Assembly (NCBI GenBank): GCA_017642895.1
Contig: JAEPON010000006.1
Coordinates: 186,001 to 250,000 of the forward strand
Source: Roseitalea sp.
GTDB taxonomy: Bacteria > Pseudomonadota > Alphaproteobacteria > Rhizobiales > Rhizobiaceae
DNA length: 64,000 nucleotides
Direction: 5' to 3'
The first letter of the stretch is position 1. The number at the start of each line of letters is the position of its first letter. Positions 20,401 to 29,679 of the stretch are shown here, piece after piece. Under the pieces are notes generated by a model, which saw nothing but the letters and a program-made list of their open reading frames with translations, searched no databases and was not told where the DNA came from. Position numbers and translations under genes: made by a program.

Positions 20401-20530
20401 GACGTCAGATGATCGCCGGGCTGTCTGCCGGGTCAGAGCCCGAATTGCATTTGAATTACAGTCAATGCCTTGCCAGCATTGCCTGACGATGCTTTCCTTC
20501 GATCATCAACTCTGTAAGCTAAGTTCATAA

Positions 20531-20926
20531 ATGAGCGATCAAAAGACATTTCCTTGGCACTTGCCTCCGAAAGATGCGCTGAAGCTATCAGAACTATTGT
20601 CGGTTGATGTTTCAACACTGGTGGTCGAGCGCACACTTGCTACCCAACCCGCACCGATCTGCGGCAATTGCGGCCGCCAGATCGGATTGCTCGATATCGC
20701 CGTTGACGCCTTGGAGACATCCAAACACGGCAAGGATTTTCTGCGAGTGTTTTTTCAACGCGGCAATTTGGAAGAAGTGGCTTCAAAAGCTGCGTTGGAA
20801 CGAGTGAACACCGTTGAGCACAAGAGCGTCAGTTGCACGGACTGCGGAAATGAAATCGTCATCAAGGCATATTGGTTTGGAATGGGCGTCATCTGGCTTG
20901 ACGACGATGACGATCCGACGACGTAG
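20531..20926 (+). CDS. hypothetical protein with two CxxC pairs (zinc-ribbon-like)
   Basis: 131 residues. Two knuckles, CGNC (about 45-48) and CTDC (about 102-105), could form one zinc ribbon; between them is a helical stretch, and the tail is very acidic (DDDDDP). I do not recognise the family. The gene has visibly lower GC and different codon use from its neighbours and is followed by two palindromic repeats, which suggests recent acquisition. Confidence 0.6.
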   Translation: MSDQKTFPWHLPPKDALKLSELLSVDVSTLVVERTLATQPAPICGNCGRQIGLLDIAVDALETSKHGKDFLRVFFQRGNLEEVASKAALERVNTVEHKSVSCTDCGNEIVIKAYWFGMGVIWLDDDDDPTT

Positions 20927-21013
20927 ATATCGCTTCCCCAGCGCCGATTGGCCATCGCTCCGGGCAGAATATTGTGATCAACGGCGAGTTCAACGCGGCA
21001 AATAGAAGTCGTC

Positions 21014-21054
21014 TAGAGCGTTTCCGCGTTTCGTGGAAACGCAGCTCCGCTCTA
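21014..21054. repeat. nested palindromic repeat (TAGAGCG...CGCTCTA)
   Basis: Outer arms TAGAGCG (21014-21020) and CGCTCTA (21048-21054), inner arms GCGTTTCC (21018-21025) and GGAAACGC (21035-21042). A hairpin of this kind is one of the commonest intergenic repeats in Hyphomicrobiales. Non-coding. Confidence 0.75.
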
Positions 21055-21097
21055 ACCGATTGTTTTATCGCTTGTCTTGTCGGCTCCGGTGATTCCA

Positions 21098-21116
21098 CCC
21101 CGGATCAAGTCCGGGG
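21098..21116. repeat. palindromic repeat CCCCGGA-N5-TCCGGGG
   Basis: Perfect 7-base arms with TCAAG between, 22 bases past the yggT stop on the opposite strand. The unit is a frequent dispersed palindrome in alphaproteobacteria. It could also stop transcription from yggT, though no T-run follows. Confidence 0.65.
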
Positions 21117-21138
21117 CAGGCTCTTCGCCGGGCGCGCT

Positions 21139-21432
21139 CTAGATGATCGCCGGCGCGAGCACGTTGCGGACGATCTGGCCGACGAAATAGATGCCGACGA
21201 ACAGGACGATCGGCGAGATGTCGATGCCGCCCAGATCGGGCAGGACCCGCCGGATCGGCCGCAGCAGCGGTTCGGTCGCCTTGTAGAAGAATTCGCCCAG
21301 CATCGAGACGAAGCGGTTCGACGAATTGACCACGTTGAAAGCGTAGAGCCATGAAAAGATCACCGCGCCGATCACGATCCACGTATAGATGTTGAGCGCG
21401 AACAAAAGTGTGTTGATGATCGTCAGGCCCAC
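21139..21432 (-). CDS. YggT family membrane protein
   Basis: 97 residues, starting at GTG 21432 with AAGGAG (complement of 21440-21445) seven bases upstream. Two hydrophobic helices (TLLFALNIYTWIVIGAVIFSWL and ISPIVLFVGIYFVGQIV) flanking the family motif EPLLRPIRRVLPDLGGIDISP. YggT proteins are small inner-membrane proteins linked to osmotic stress and cell division in other bacteria. The frame is open further up, but the good ribosome site decides the start. Confidence 0.9.
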   Translation of the reverse strand: MGLTIINTLLFALNIYTWIVIGAVIFSWLYAFNVVNSSNRFVSMLGEFFYKATEPLLRPIRRVLPDLGGIDISPIVLFVGIYFVGQIVRNVLAPAII

Positions 21433-21575
21433 GCTCGTTCTCCTTTTCGCCGGGACGCCCTCACATAGGCGCACAAGAACCGATCGGCAAGCGCGCGCCC
21501 GCATCGGGTGCGCCTGTTGTGCAACCGGACAAAAAAGCCTTTGTGCCGGACCGCCAAAACGCCTATCGCGGCGCC

Positions 21576-22823
21576 ATGAGCGATGATGGTGCAACCGGCG
21601 GGCCGGCCCCGGGGCGTTTCGAGGCGTTCGCCTATCCGGCCTATGTCAAATATTGGACAGCGCGGTTCGCGACCACGTTCGCCACCTATGTGGTCGCCGT
21701 CGCGGTCGGCTGGCAGGTCTATGATCTGACGCGCGATCCGCTCGATCTGGGCATTATCGGGCTGGTGCAGTTCCTGCCGCTGCTGCTTCTGGTGCTGGTG
21801 ACCGGCGCGGTGGCCGACCGCTATGGCCGGCGCACGGTGATGGCCGCCTCGACGGCCCTGGCCTTTCTGTGCGCGCTGGCGATCCTTTACTATTCCTGGC
21901 GCGGCCTGACCTCGCCCATGCCGATCTTCGTCGCCCTGTTCGGGTTCGGCGTCGCGCGCGCCTTTTTCGCGCCCGCCTCGCAATCGCTGGTCGTCAATCT
22001 GGTGCCGCAGCGTGTCTTCCCCAACGCGGTGGCGTGGAACTCGTCGGCATGGCAGGTGGCGTCGATCCTCGGCCCCGTCGCGGGCGGGCTTTTGTACGGC
22101 GTCAGCGCGACGTTCACCTACGGCATCTCGGCGCTGATGCTGGCGGTGGCGACCGCGCTCGTCCTTCTGGTGCCCAAGCCGGCCGAGCGCGCGCACATCA
22201 CCAAGGTGACGTTCGATTCGCTGTTTGCGGGGCTGCGTTACATTCGCGACCAGAAGGTGGTGCTCGGCGCCATCTCGCTTGACCTGTTCGCCGTGTTCCT
22301 GGGCAGCGCGGTGGCGTTGTTGCCGATCTTCGCGCGCGACGTGCTGGACGCTGGGCCATGGGCGCTCGGCATGCTGCGCGCGGCGCCCGGTGTGGGGGCG
22401 GTGATGATGGCGGTCTATCTGGCCACCTCGCCGGTGCGCGACCATGCCGGCCGCATCCTTCTGGTCTCGGTCGGCCTGTTCGGTGTCTTCACCATCGTCT
22501 TCGGTCTGTCGCAGCTTGCCTGGCTGTCGGTGATCGCGCTGGCGCTGATCGGCGCTTTCGACATGATCAGTGTTTATATCCGCGAGACGGTGTTGCAGAT
22601 CTGGACGCCTGACGAGGTGCGCGGCCGGGTCAATGCGGTCAACATCGTGTTTCTGGGTGCCTCGAACGAATTGGGCGACATGCGCGCCGGCTTCGTCGCC
22701 GCCTGGATCGGCGCGGTGCCGGCGGTGGTCATCGGCGGGATCAGCTCGATCGCGGTCGCCGCCGGCTGGGCGTTCGTGTTCCCGCAATTGCGCGACGTGC
22801 GGCGGCTCGACCGGCGGGAATAG
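21576..22823 (+). CDS. MFS transporter (EntS-like, MFS_3 family)
   Basis: 415 residues from ATG 21576 with about eleven to twelve membrane helices. The loop motif GAVADRYGRRTVM (loop 2-3) and the opening YPAYVKYWTARFATTFATYVVAVAVGWQVYDLT are those of the enterobactin-exporter-like MFS_3 group. The substrate cannot be read. Divergent from yggT, with 143 bases between the starts, and followed by repeat copy 2. Confidence 0.88.
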   Translation: MSDDGATGGPAPGRFEAFAYPAYVKYWTARFATTFATYVVAVAVGWQVYDLTRDPLDLGIIGLVQFLPLLLLVLVTGAVADRYGRRTVMAASTALAFLCALAILYYSWRGLTSPMPIFVALFGFGVARAFFAPASQSLVVNLVPQRVFPNAVAWNSSAWQVASILGPVAGGLLYGVSATFTYGISALMLAVATALVLLVPKPAERAHITKVTFDSLFAGLRYIRDQKVVLGAISLDLFAVFLGSAVALLPIFARDVLDAGPWALGMLRAAPGVGAVMMAVYLATSPVRDHAGRILLVSVGLFGVFTIVFGLSQLAWLSVIALALIGAFDMISVYIRETVLQIWTPDEVRGRVNAVNIVFLGASNELGDMRAGFVAAWIGAVPAVVIGGISSIAVAAGWAFVFPQLRDVRRLDRRE

Positions 22824-22833
22824 GCAATGGCCC

Positions 22834-23010
22834 TCACCCCGCAAGCGGGGAGAGGGACGCGAGACTGCGTGAGCCCTGCGAACGCCGGTCACAGCTGGGT
22901 GAGGGGGCAAGGCAGCCTTGCTCAGCGCAAAGGAACAATCGTGCACCGGTCCTCACCCGAGCCCTCGCTGCGCTCGGGCCCACCTTCTCCCCGCATGCTG
23001 GGAGAAGGAG
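22834..23010. repeat. composite palindromic intergenic repeat, copy 2
   Basis: Same mosaic as at 13999-14150: CCCCGC-AA-GCGGGG plus GAGAGGG at the left, GGTGAGGGGG in the middle, then CTCGCTGCGCTCGG and CTTCTCCCCGCATGC at 22964-22998. The right block is near-identical over some 37 bases between the copies, while the middle differs by insertions. Confidence 0.8.
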
Positions 23011-23024
23011 CCGCTCTCATTGGC

Positions 23025-23786
23025 TCACCCCGCTTGCATCGTCTCCCGCTCGAAGACGATGTCGAGAAAATCCGCCAGCCATTGCCGCACCGGCGCATCA
23101 TGGTGCAGCCGGCCGTCGAGATGGGCGCGGCCCTCCTGCGCGCCCGGCAGCTCGAACCGGTGCGCGCCGCGCACGGCCCAGCGCTGCATCATGACCTGTG
23201 TCAGTTCGGCATGAAACTGCACGCCCCAGGCATTTTCGCCGTAACGGAACGCCTGGTTGGGATAGGCGTCGGCGGTGGCCAGATGCACCGCACCGGACGG
23301 CAGGGAAAAGCCCTCGCGGTGGAACTGGTAGATCATCTCCGGCCAGTCCATCAGCGCGCGGCCCGCCTCGGTCGGCTCGATGGGATACCAGCCGATCTCG
23401 ACTTGGCCGTCATCGCGGCCCGCAACCGTGCCGCCCAGATGGTTGACCAGCATTTGCGCACCCAGACAAATGCCGAAAAAGGGCTTTTCCTCCTTGAGCG
23501 GCACGGCCAGCCAGTCGGTCTCGCGCCTGACATAGTCGTCCGGGTCGTTGGCGCTCATCGGTCCGCCAAACATCACCGCGCCGGCATGGTGTTCCAGCGT
23601 CTCCGGCAGCGGATCGCCGAGCGGCGGACGGCGTATGTCCAGCGCATGGCCGCGCGCCTCGAGCATCTGGCCAACCCGGCCCGGCGACGAGGTCTCCTGG
23701 TGCAGGATGACCAGAACCGGCTTCTTGGCGCCGGTGCCCTGGTTCGTTGCGCCTGACGGTGCGCCCGTGGTGCCTTCAGCCTTCAT
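23025..23786 (-). CDS. class I glutamine amidotransferase (GMP-synthase-like)
   Basis: 253 residues from ATG 23786. Triad of a class I GATase: nucleophile Cys107 in FGICLGAQM, and His/Glu in QFHAELT near residues 192-196; the oxyanion glycine motif is FGGPMSANDP. Such free-standing proteins release ammonia from glutamine or act as peptidases on gamma-glutamyl compounds; the acceptor is unknown. The start overlaps the end of the TerB-like gene, so the two are probably co-transcribed. Confidence 0.85.
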   Translation of the reverse strand: MKAEGTTGAPSGATNQGTGAKKPVLVILHQETSSPGRVGQMLEARGHALDIRRPPLGDPLPETLEHHAGAVMFGGPMSANDPDDYVRRETDWLAVPLKEEKPFFGICLGAQMLVNHLGGTVAGRDDGQVEIGWYPIEPTEAGRALMDWPEMIYQFHREGFSLPSGAVHLATADAYPNQAFRYGENAWGVQFHAELTQVMMQRWAVRGAHRFELPGAQEGRAHLDGRLHHDAPVRQWLADFLDIVFERETMQAG

Positions 23787-24254
23787 CGCCACCTTCGATG
23801 CCGAGCCGTTCCTGCACCCGCTGGCGCATCAGCACCCGGTCACGGCCGCTGACGCCGAGCAGTTCGGAGATGCGCCAGACCACATTGTCTTCCAGCTCGT
23901 GGCGCACGCCGTCTGCATAGACCATCTCCCACAGGATTTCGATGAAGCCGATCCGGTCGGTGGCGCTCATCGTGTTCATGAGGATCGAGGTGAACCGGTA
24001 AAGATCGACCGCCTCGCCGTCGGCCTGCCGGGCCGCCTTTATCAGCCTGTCGAGCTGCGTCTTGTCGAGCGCGTACTCCTCGCTGAGGACCGTTGCGAAC
24101 CGCTCGCGTTCGACCGGGCGCAGCACGCCGTCTGCCTGGATGACATGGTACATCAGCGCCGCCGTGGCCAATTGCGGGCTGTCGGGTTCGGACGCCGCGG
24201 TTCTTCCGCGCCATCGACAAGTTCCCTGACAAAGGACCGGAACCGGTCAAGCAT
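23776..24254 (-). pseudogene. TerB-like (tellurite-resistance TerB fold) gene with an apparent one-base frameshift
   Basis: From a TTG at 24171 the frame encodes a clear TerB-like helical domain of 131 residues (ALMYHVIQADGVLRPVERERF, then FIEILWEMVYADGVRHELED). The natural N-terminus lies in another frame: from ATG 24254 the codons read MLDRFRSFVRELVDGAEEPRR, then run out of frame near 24192, where a missing base would restore SEPDSPQLAT and the rest. So the gene seems to carry a one-base loss near 24192-24200, or uses the TTG start. TerB-fold proteins bind metal or membrane; the function of this group is unknown. Coupled to the GATase gene. Confidence 0.7.
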
Positions 24255-24347
24255 GATATCGCCCCATCTGTTGTCGCGTCGCAGCGGCCCATCCGCGCCG
24301 GACAGGCCCCGGCGCGCCGTCAGCGACCAATCTAGACCGAATCCGCC

Positions 24348-26258
24348 TCAAAACAACCGGAAGCGGCGGGGCTTGTCCGGCTCGCCATCAGCGCCGTCCT
24401 CAATGCCCGGATCGTCGGGGATGGGGGGCTTGACCGGCGCGTTCTCATCCGTTTCGGCGCTGCCGGCATCGGCGGGCACACCATCAGGTTTGCCATCGGG
24501 TTTGTCGGGGGCCGCGTCCGCGGGCGGGCTTTCGGTTGTGGCTTCGGCCGGCGGTTTGGGCGTTTCCGCGCCGGCGGGCCTGGCCTCGTCCTCGCCCTCG
24601 TCCGCCCGGCCATTGACCGTCTTTGCAACCGCGCCGGCGGTTGCGCTGCCGGCGGCTTCGACCACCGGTATCGACGTTTCGGCCTCCTCAACAGCATCCT
24701 CCTCCTTTTCGGCAGCGGCGCTGTCCTCACCCTTGTCGGCGGCGGCTTCGGCGGCTTGCGCACGTTCCTCGCGCGACGCCTCGACCCGGGCGGCCAGATC
24801 GACCGGTTCGCCGATCGTCTTGACCGGGGCTGGATCGGCCGGAGGTTCGGCGTGCGCTTCGGCCACCGGCAGGGCCGGAACGATCGCCTCGTCCGCATCG
24901 ACGGACGGGCCGGCATCGGCCGGCGTTCCGGGCACCATCGGGTCGAGATCGTTTTCGATCAGCGCGCCCGTGCGTTCGACCGGCACCTTCCATTCGTACG
25001 CATCGATGCGGCCTGTGACCGGCGAGAAGGGCGCCCATTTTTCGGCGACAATGCCGTCGGCGGTCCAGGCCGGATCGCGGGCGGCGCGCACCGCGCGCGA
25101 CAGCCATTCGCGCACCCTTCCCTGATCGCCGGTCTCGGCATCCTCGATGTCGGCCATCAGCATGAAGGCGCTCTCGCGCGGCTCGTTGCGCAAGACGGCG
25201 GCGACCGATTTGCGCGCCTGTTCGAATTCGCCCGCCTCCAGCGCCATTTGCGCGACGATGAGCGAGGATTCGGTGGTGTTGGGTTTGATCGCCTCGAGCC
25301 GGCGTGCCCGCTTGAGCCGGTCGAGCGCTGAATCGCCGGGCCGCGCATTGGCGTAGGCGAGCGCCACATCCGGATGCGGCGCCTTGCGCCAGCAGGTCTC
25401 CAGCACCTTGACGCCGCGCCGCATCTCGTTGAGGCGGAAGGCGGCTTCGGCCGCGGTGACGGCGGCGGGGGCAAAGCCCGGCGCCAGCCGGTGCGCCTCG
25501 AGCGCGGCCTGTTTGGATTTGGCCGGATCGCTCTCGGCATTGTCCATGGCCAGCGCGGTCAGCAGCACGGCGCGCTTGCGGTCGGAATCCTCGCGGGCGA
25601 CATGTTTGGCCGCCTTTTGCTTTTCGAGCAGACGGATCGCGCCGTCCCAGTCGCCCGAAGCCGTCTTCAGGTCGATCGCCGCCCTGCCGGCCCAGATCAG
25701 TTGCGGGCCGAGTTCGGCCGCTTTCTCCGCATAGTGTTTCTGCGCCTCGCGGTCGCCGAGCCTTTGTGCTTCCATATAGAGCCCGCGCAGGCCCAGAAGC
25801 CGCAATTCGGGGTCTTCGAGCATCGCCTCGAATTTCTGACGCGCATCGGCATGCTTGCCTTCAAGCAGCGTCGTCTGTGCATCCAGCAACTGGATCAGCG
25901 GTTCGGTGGTCTCGTTCAGGAGCCCGCCGGCCTGCTTGAGCATGCGCCGTGAGGTCACCGGATCGCCTGAGCCGGCGGCGATGATGCCGGTCGACAGCGA
26001 CTGGTAGCCCCGGTCGCGTTTGCGGGCGCGGAAAAAGCGGTTGAGCCGGTCGGGCGAGGTGAAGACGACACGGATGATCCACCAGGTCAGCATGATCGCC
26101 GCGACGATCGAAACGACGCCGACGGCGGCGACCATGAGCGAGACGTTGATCAACTGGTCGCCGACGGTGACGGTGACGTCGCCGGGCATGTCGGCCAGCC
26201 AGGCAAAGCCGAACCCGAGCGCGAAGACCAGCGCGACGAAAATGAGCACCTTGATCAT
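24348..26258 (-). CDS. hemY: HemY-like TPR membrane protein of the heme operon
   Basis: 636 residues. Two N-terminal membrane helices (1-22 and 39-66) followed by the HemY_N region (RARKRDRGYQSLSTGIIAAGSGD) and a long TPR-like helical domain to about residue 420. The last ~200 residues are acidic, low-complexity and proline-rich. Proteobacterial HemY of this type sits with hemC/hemD but is not protoporphyrinogen oxidase; its role in heme synthesis is indirect and unproved. Last gene of the minus-strand block, 12 bases after mic60. Confidence 0.9.
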   Translation of the reverse strand: MIKVLIFVALVFALGFGFAWLADMPGDVTVTVGDQLINVSLMVAAVGVVSIVAAIMLTWWIIRVVFTSPDRLNRFFRARKRDRGYQSLSTGIIAAGSGDPVTSRRMLKQAGGLLNETTEPLIQLLDAQTTLLEGKHADARQKFEAMLEDPELRLLGLRGLYMEAQRLGDREAQKHYAEKAAELGPQLIWAGRAAIDLKTASGDWDGAIRLLEKQKAAKHVAREDSDRKRAVLLTALAMDNAESDPAKSKQAALEAHRLAPGFAPAAVTAAEAAFRLNEMRRGVKVLETCWRKAPHPDVALAYANARPGDSALDRLKRARRLEAIKPNTTESSLIVAQMALEAGEFEQARKSVAAVLRNEPRESAFMLMADIEDAETGDQGRVREWLSRAVRAARDPAWTADGIVAEKWAPFSPVTGRIDAYEWKVPVERTGALIENDLDPMVPGTPADAGPSVDADEAIVPALPVAEAHAEPPADPAPVKTIGEPVDLAARVEASREERAQAAEAAADKGEDSAAAEKEEDAVEEAETSIPVVEAAGSATAGAVAKTVNGRADEGEDEARPAGAETPKPPAEATTESPPADAAPDKPDGKPDGVPADAGSAETDENAPVKPPIPDDPGIEDGADGEPDKPRRFRLF

Positions 26259-26270
26259 GGCAATGCTCCC

Positions 26271-27830
26271 TTACTGCGTCGCATCGGACTGGGGCGCGGC
26301 GGGCCTTGCCGCCGACATGGCGCCGGAGAGCGCGCCGGCGACCAGGGAATCAACGCTCTGGCGCGCGCGCACCCGGTCCATGAAGTCGGCCGAGGCGGCC
26401 TTGGCCGGATCGGGCAGCGTCTCCCATTCGGCCAGCGCACCGTCGAGATTGCCGCCCTTGAGCCGGGTTTCGACGCGCGCGGCGATGGCGCCGGGCGTAT
26501 CGCCCTCGGCCTCGCCGACCGGGCGCACCTGCACCAGCGACCGGGCGCTCGACATCAGCCGGTCGCCGAGCGAGGCGTTTTCGTCCAGCCCCTGGCCCGT
26601 GGCGACGATCCGGTTGGCGATCGGGCCGAAGCCGTCGGCCAGTTGCGTGAGCGTCGGCACGCCCGACGCGGCGAAGTCGCGCAATTGCGTGACCGTCTCG
26701 TCCTCGCCGGCAACCGAGGCATAGGCTTCAAGCTCTGTCATGAACGCGCTGCCCCGGTCGATCGCCGATTTCAAACCGGCAGCGGCGATGGCCCGCGCCA
26801 CAACCGTGGAATCCGCGCCGCCTTCGGCAAGCTGCGCCTGCGCGTCGGCCAGTGCCGCCTGGTTGGCATCGATGCGGGCGCCGAGCGCGGCAAGCTCGTC
26901 ATTGACCGTCGTTTCCACACTCGCAACGCTTTCGCGCATCGTGCCCACATCGCCGGCCAGCGCGCCCAGATCGGTTTGCACGGCCGCCACCGTTTCGCCG
27001 AGCGCCTGAACCGCCTCGTTGCTTCGGGCCTCGCCGGGTTCGGCCATGCTCGCCATTTGCGTTTCGATCTGGTCGAGACGGCCGGAGATGGCTTCCAGCC
27101 CGGCGCCCTCGCCGGCAGCGCCCGACGACATGGCGGATCGCAGCCCGTCCACTTCGGTGGTCAGCGTTTCAATGGCGGACAGCGCGCTGCCGCTGTCGGT
27201 CTGGGCATTTTGGGCGGCTTCCGCCGCCGCTTCGATCCGGGCGATCAGTTCGGCGGACACGGCCGCCTCGTCCGATGCCGGCGCCGCGGCCAATTCGTCA
27301 AGCCGCGCCTGCAATTGCGCGATCTCAGACTGGACCGGCGCCAGATCGACGGTTTCGGCCGGTGCCGAACCGAAGGATGGCAGAAGGCCCGCCCATTGCA
27401 GGCCGGCGCCGACGATGAGCGCGATCAGGCCGCCAATGAGACCGCCGGCTATGGCGCCGGTGCCGCCGCGTCTTGCAGGTGGTGGGGGCGGAGGAGGCGG
27501 GGCCGAACGGCGGGTGCCGGCCTTGTCCTCGCCGCCGGTTGGTTCGGGCTTGTCCGGTGCAACCTCTTCGGCGGTCCTTTCGGTCGCCTTGGCAAAGGGC
27601 GACGCATCCGCCTCGGTGGCCGATGCGTTTTCACGCGGTTTTTCGGCTTGGTCCATTGCCACCGGTTCGGCCGCGGCCGTCTCGGAGGCCGTTGTTTCGG
27701 CGGGTGCGTCTGCGGCGGTTTCGGCGGGCGCGCTCATGTCGGCGGTGTTCTCGGCCTCGAGATCGATGGTGACCGGCTTGCGTGTGCCGCCCCGCCCCGC
27801 GCCTCGCGACGGTCTTGCGCGCTGTGCCAT
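26271..27830 (-). CDS. alphaproteobacterial Mic60/mitofilin homologue (COG4223)
   Basis: 519 residues from ATG 27830, with GGAG upstream. An N-terminal Ala/Glu-rich cytoplasmic tail, a proline run (PPPPPPPPARRG near 120), one membrane helix (AIAGGLIGGLIALIVGAGLQWAGL), a long coiled coil, and a C-terminal mitofilin-like domain (ALSGAMSAARPA end). This is the layout of bacterial Mic60, which shapes intracytoplasmic or inner membranes; its location between hemD and hemY is a published conserved trait of alphaproteobacteria. Membrane-organising function here is inferred. Confidence 0.88.
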   Translation of the reverse strand: MAQRARPSRGAGRGGTRKPVTIDLEAENTADMSAPAETAADAPAETTASETAAAEPVAMDQAEKPRENASATEADASPFAKATERTAEEVAPDKPEPTGGEDKAGTRRSAPPPPPPPPARRGGTGAIAGGLIGGLIALIVGAGLQWAGLLPSFGSAPAETVDLAPVQSEIAQLQARLDELAAAPASDEAAVSAELIARIEAAAEAAQNAQTDSGSALSAIETLTTEVDGLRSAMSSGAAGEGAGLEAISGRLDQIETQMASMAEPGEARSNEAVQALGETVAAVQTDLGALAGDVGTMRESVASVETTVNDELAALGARIDANQAALADAQAQLAEGGADSTVVARAIAAAGLKSAIDRGSAFMTELEAYASVAGEDETVTQLRDFAASGVPTLTQLADGFGPIANRIVATGQGLDENASLGDRLMSSARSLVQVRPVGEAEGDTPGAIAARVETRLKGGNLDGALAEWETLPDPAKAASADFMDRVRARQSVDSLVAGALSGAMSAARPAAPQSDATQ

Positions 27831-27924
27831 GAACGCTCTCCTTTGAACAAAACGGACCAGATATCGGGCCGGTTCTAGCACGGCGGTGCGGAATCAAAAC
27901 CCGCCATTGGTCAAGTGCCGGACA

Positions 27925-28668
27925 TCAGCGCAAAAAATGTCGCCGAACGGTGTCGATGAGCGCGTCGTCACGCGGCACAGGCGCGGCGATGATCGCGGCA
28001 TCGGTTATCGCCGCGAGCGGTTCGCCGGCACGTTCGGAAATCGTGAAAAGTGTTTTTTTATCAATCAGTTGCTGCTCATTTGTCACCCCCAATGCGTCGG
28101 CCAGAAGCCGGGCCGACATGCCTGAATGCAGCAGGATGCCGTCGAGATCGCCATTTTCGAGCGCACCCGTGATTTTATCAGTCAATTGACTGACTTTTTG
28201 GATGTCATAGGTTTCGATCAGCGTGATTTTGCGTCCGGTTTCCGACAGGCGCCGTTCCAGTTCGCCAGTCCGCACGCGGCCGCACAGATAGGCGACAGGC
28301 GCATCGGCGACGATGGTGTCGCCGATCAGATTTGCGAGCGCGATCGCGTCGCCATCGGCCGACCGGACATTGCCCATGCCCAACGCGCGGGCGGCCCGCG
28401 CGGTCGCATCGCCCACGGCAAAGACCGGTTTGGCGCGTACCGCGTCGGTCAGCGCCGGCGGGGCGTGGGTCAGCGCCTTGGCGCTGGTGACTGCGACCGC
28501 GTCAACGCGCGCGGCCGCGGCGACGGATGCCGCGGAAACCTGCAGGTCGACTGTCTCGGTGAACGGGCAGATGATCGCTTCGATGCCGGCCGCGTCGAGC
28601 GCAGCGGCGGTGCGCGAAGCGCCCGGTTCGGGCCGGGTGACCAGAACGCGCGGGCGCCGAGCGGTCAC
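27925..28668 (-). CDS. hemD: uroporphyrinogen-III synthase
   Basis: 247 residues. Cyclises and inverts ring D of hydroxymethylbilane to uroporphyrinogen III. The family is poorly conserved, but the opening VLVTRPEPGASRTAAAL, the mid motif AVGDATARAARALG and late DGILLHSGMSARLL are typical. It starts three bases after the hemC stop, so hemC and hemD are one operon. Residue use is otherwise ordinary. Confidence 0.94.
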   Translation of the reverse strand: MTARRPRVLVTRPEPGASRTAAALDAAGIEAIICPFTETVDLQVSAASVAAAARVDAVAVTSAKALTHAPPALTDAVRAKPVFAVGDATARAARALGMGNVRSADGDAIALANLIGDTIVADAPVAYLCGRVRTGELERRLSETGRKITLIETYDIQKVSQLTDKITGALENGDLDGILLHSGMSARLLADALGVTNEQQLIDKKTLFTISERAGEPLAAITDAAIIAAPVPRDDALIDTVRRHFLR

Positions 28669-28671
28669 GGG

Positions 28672-29607
28672 TCAGGTCCAGCTTTCAAAAAAGCCAGCGC
28701 CGGCGCGCGCCCGCAACTCGTCACCGGCCGTCCGCCCGAGCGTCTCGGGATCACTTGCCGGACCGCTCGAGGCGATGTCGTGCGTGACGGTGCCGTCGGG
28801 CGTCAGGATGGTGCCGGAGAACGCGATCGTGCCGCCGTCGATCCGTGCGTGGCCGGCGATCGGTGTGCGGCATGAGCCGTCGAGCGCCGCGAGAAACGCC
28901 CGTTCGCATCTGAGCGCGGTTTCGGTTGCGATATGCTTGAGCGGTGCGACCAGCGCGTCGGTGCGCGTGTCGCCGGCGCGGCCCTCGATGCAGATCGCGC
29001 CCTGGCCCGGCGCGGGCGGAAAGACGTCCAGGGCGATCAGGTCGGTGATCACATCGGCCATGCCCAGGCGCCGGAGCCCGGCATTGGCGAGGAGCGTCGC
29101 ATGGGCGACGCCGTCTTCGAGCTTTTTGAGGCGCGTCTGCACATTGCCGCGAAAACCGACCACCTCCACATCGGGCCGCGCGCGGCGCACCAGCGCCTGG
29201 CGCCGCAAAGACGAGGTGCCGACGATCGCGCCGCCGGGCAACGCATCGAGCGTCGGCGCCGCCCTGCCGATGAAGGCGTCGCGCGGGTCCTCGCGCTCAA
29301 GAAATGCTGTCAGCGCCAGCCCGTCGGGCAGTTTGGTCGGCATATCCTTGGAAGAATGCACCGCAAGGTCGATGTCGCCGGACAGGAGCTGCGCCTCGAT
29401 CTCCTCGGTGAACAGGCCCTTGCCACCGATTTCTTTCAGTTCGCGGTCCTGCACGCGGTCGCCCTTGGTGGAGATGACGACGATCTCGATCGTCTCCGGG
29501 CTCATGCCATGGGCGGCGACGAGCCGGTCGCGCACCTCACGGGCCTGTGCCAGCGCCAGCGGGCTGCCGCGTGTTCCGATCCTGACCGTTCCGAACCCCT
29601 GTGCCAC
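28672..29607 (-). CDS. hemC: hydroxymethylbilane synthase (porphobilinogen deaminase)
   Basis: 311 residues from GTG 29607, with GGGGAG about ten bases upstream; the frame is open much further up, but the family begins at [14 protein letters not shown]. Polymerises four porphobilinogen units. The dipyrromethane cofactor cysteine is Cys246 in [13 protein letters not shown]; substrate-binding SSKDMPT and GTSSLRRQA are intact. First gene of hemC-hemD-mic60-hemY, divergent from tsaD with 72 bases between. Confidence 0.96.
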   Translation of the reverse strand: MAQGFGTVRIGTRGSPLALAQAREVRDRLVAAHGMSPETIEIVVISTKGDRVQDRELKEIGGKGLFTEEIEAQLLSGDIDLAVHSSKDMPTKLPDGLALTAFLEREDPRDAFIGRAAPTLDALPGGAIVGTSSLRRQALVRRARPDVEVVGFRGNVQTRLKKLEDGVAHATLLANAGLRRLGMADVITDLIALDVFPPAPGQGAICIEGRAGDTRTDALVAPLKHIATETALRCERAFLAALDGSCRTPIAGHARIDGGTIAFSGTILTPDGTVTHDIASSGPASDPETLGRTAGDELRARAGAGFFESWT

Positions 29608-29679
29608 GGTTTGCTTGCTCCCCGATCCATGATAGGCGACCACCTCCCTAACCCGAACCTGGATCAGCGGCAATCGACC

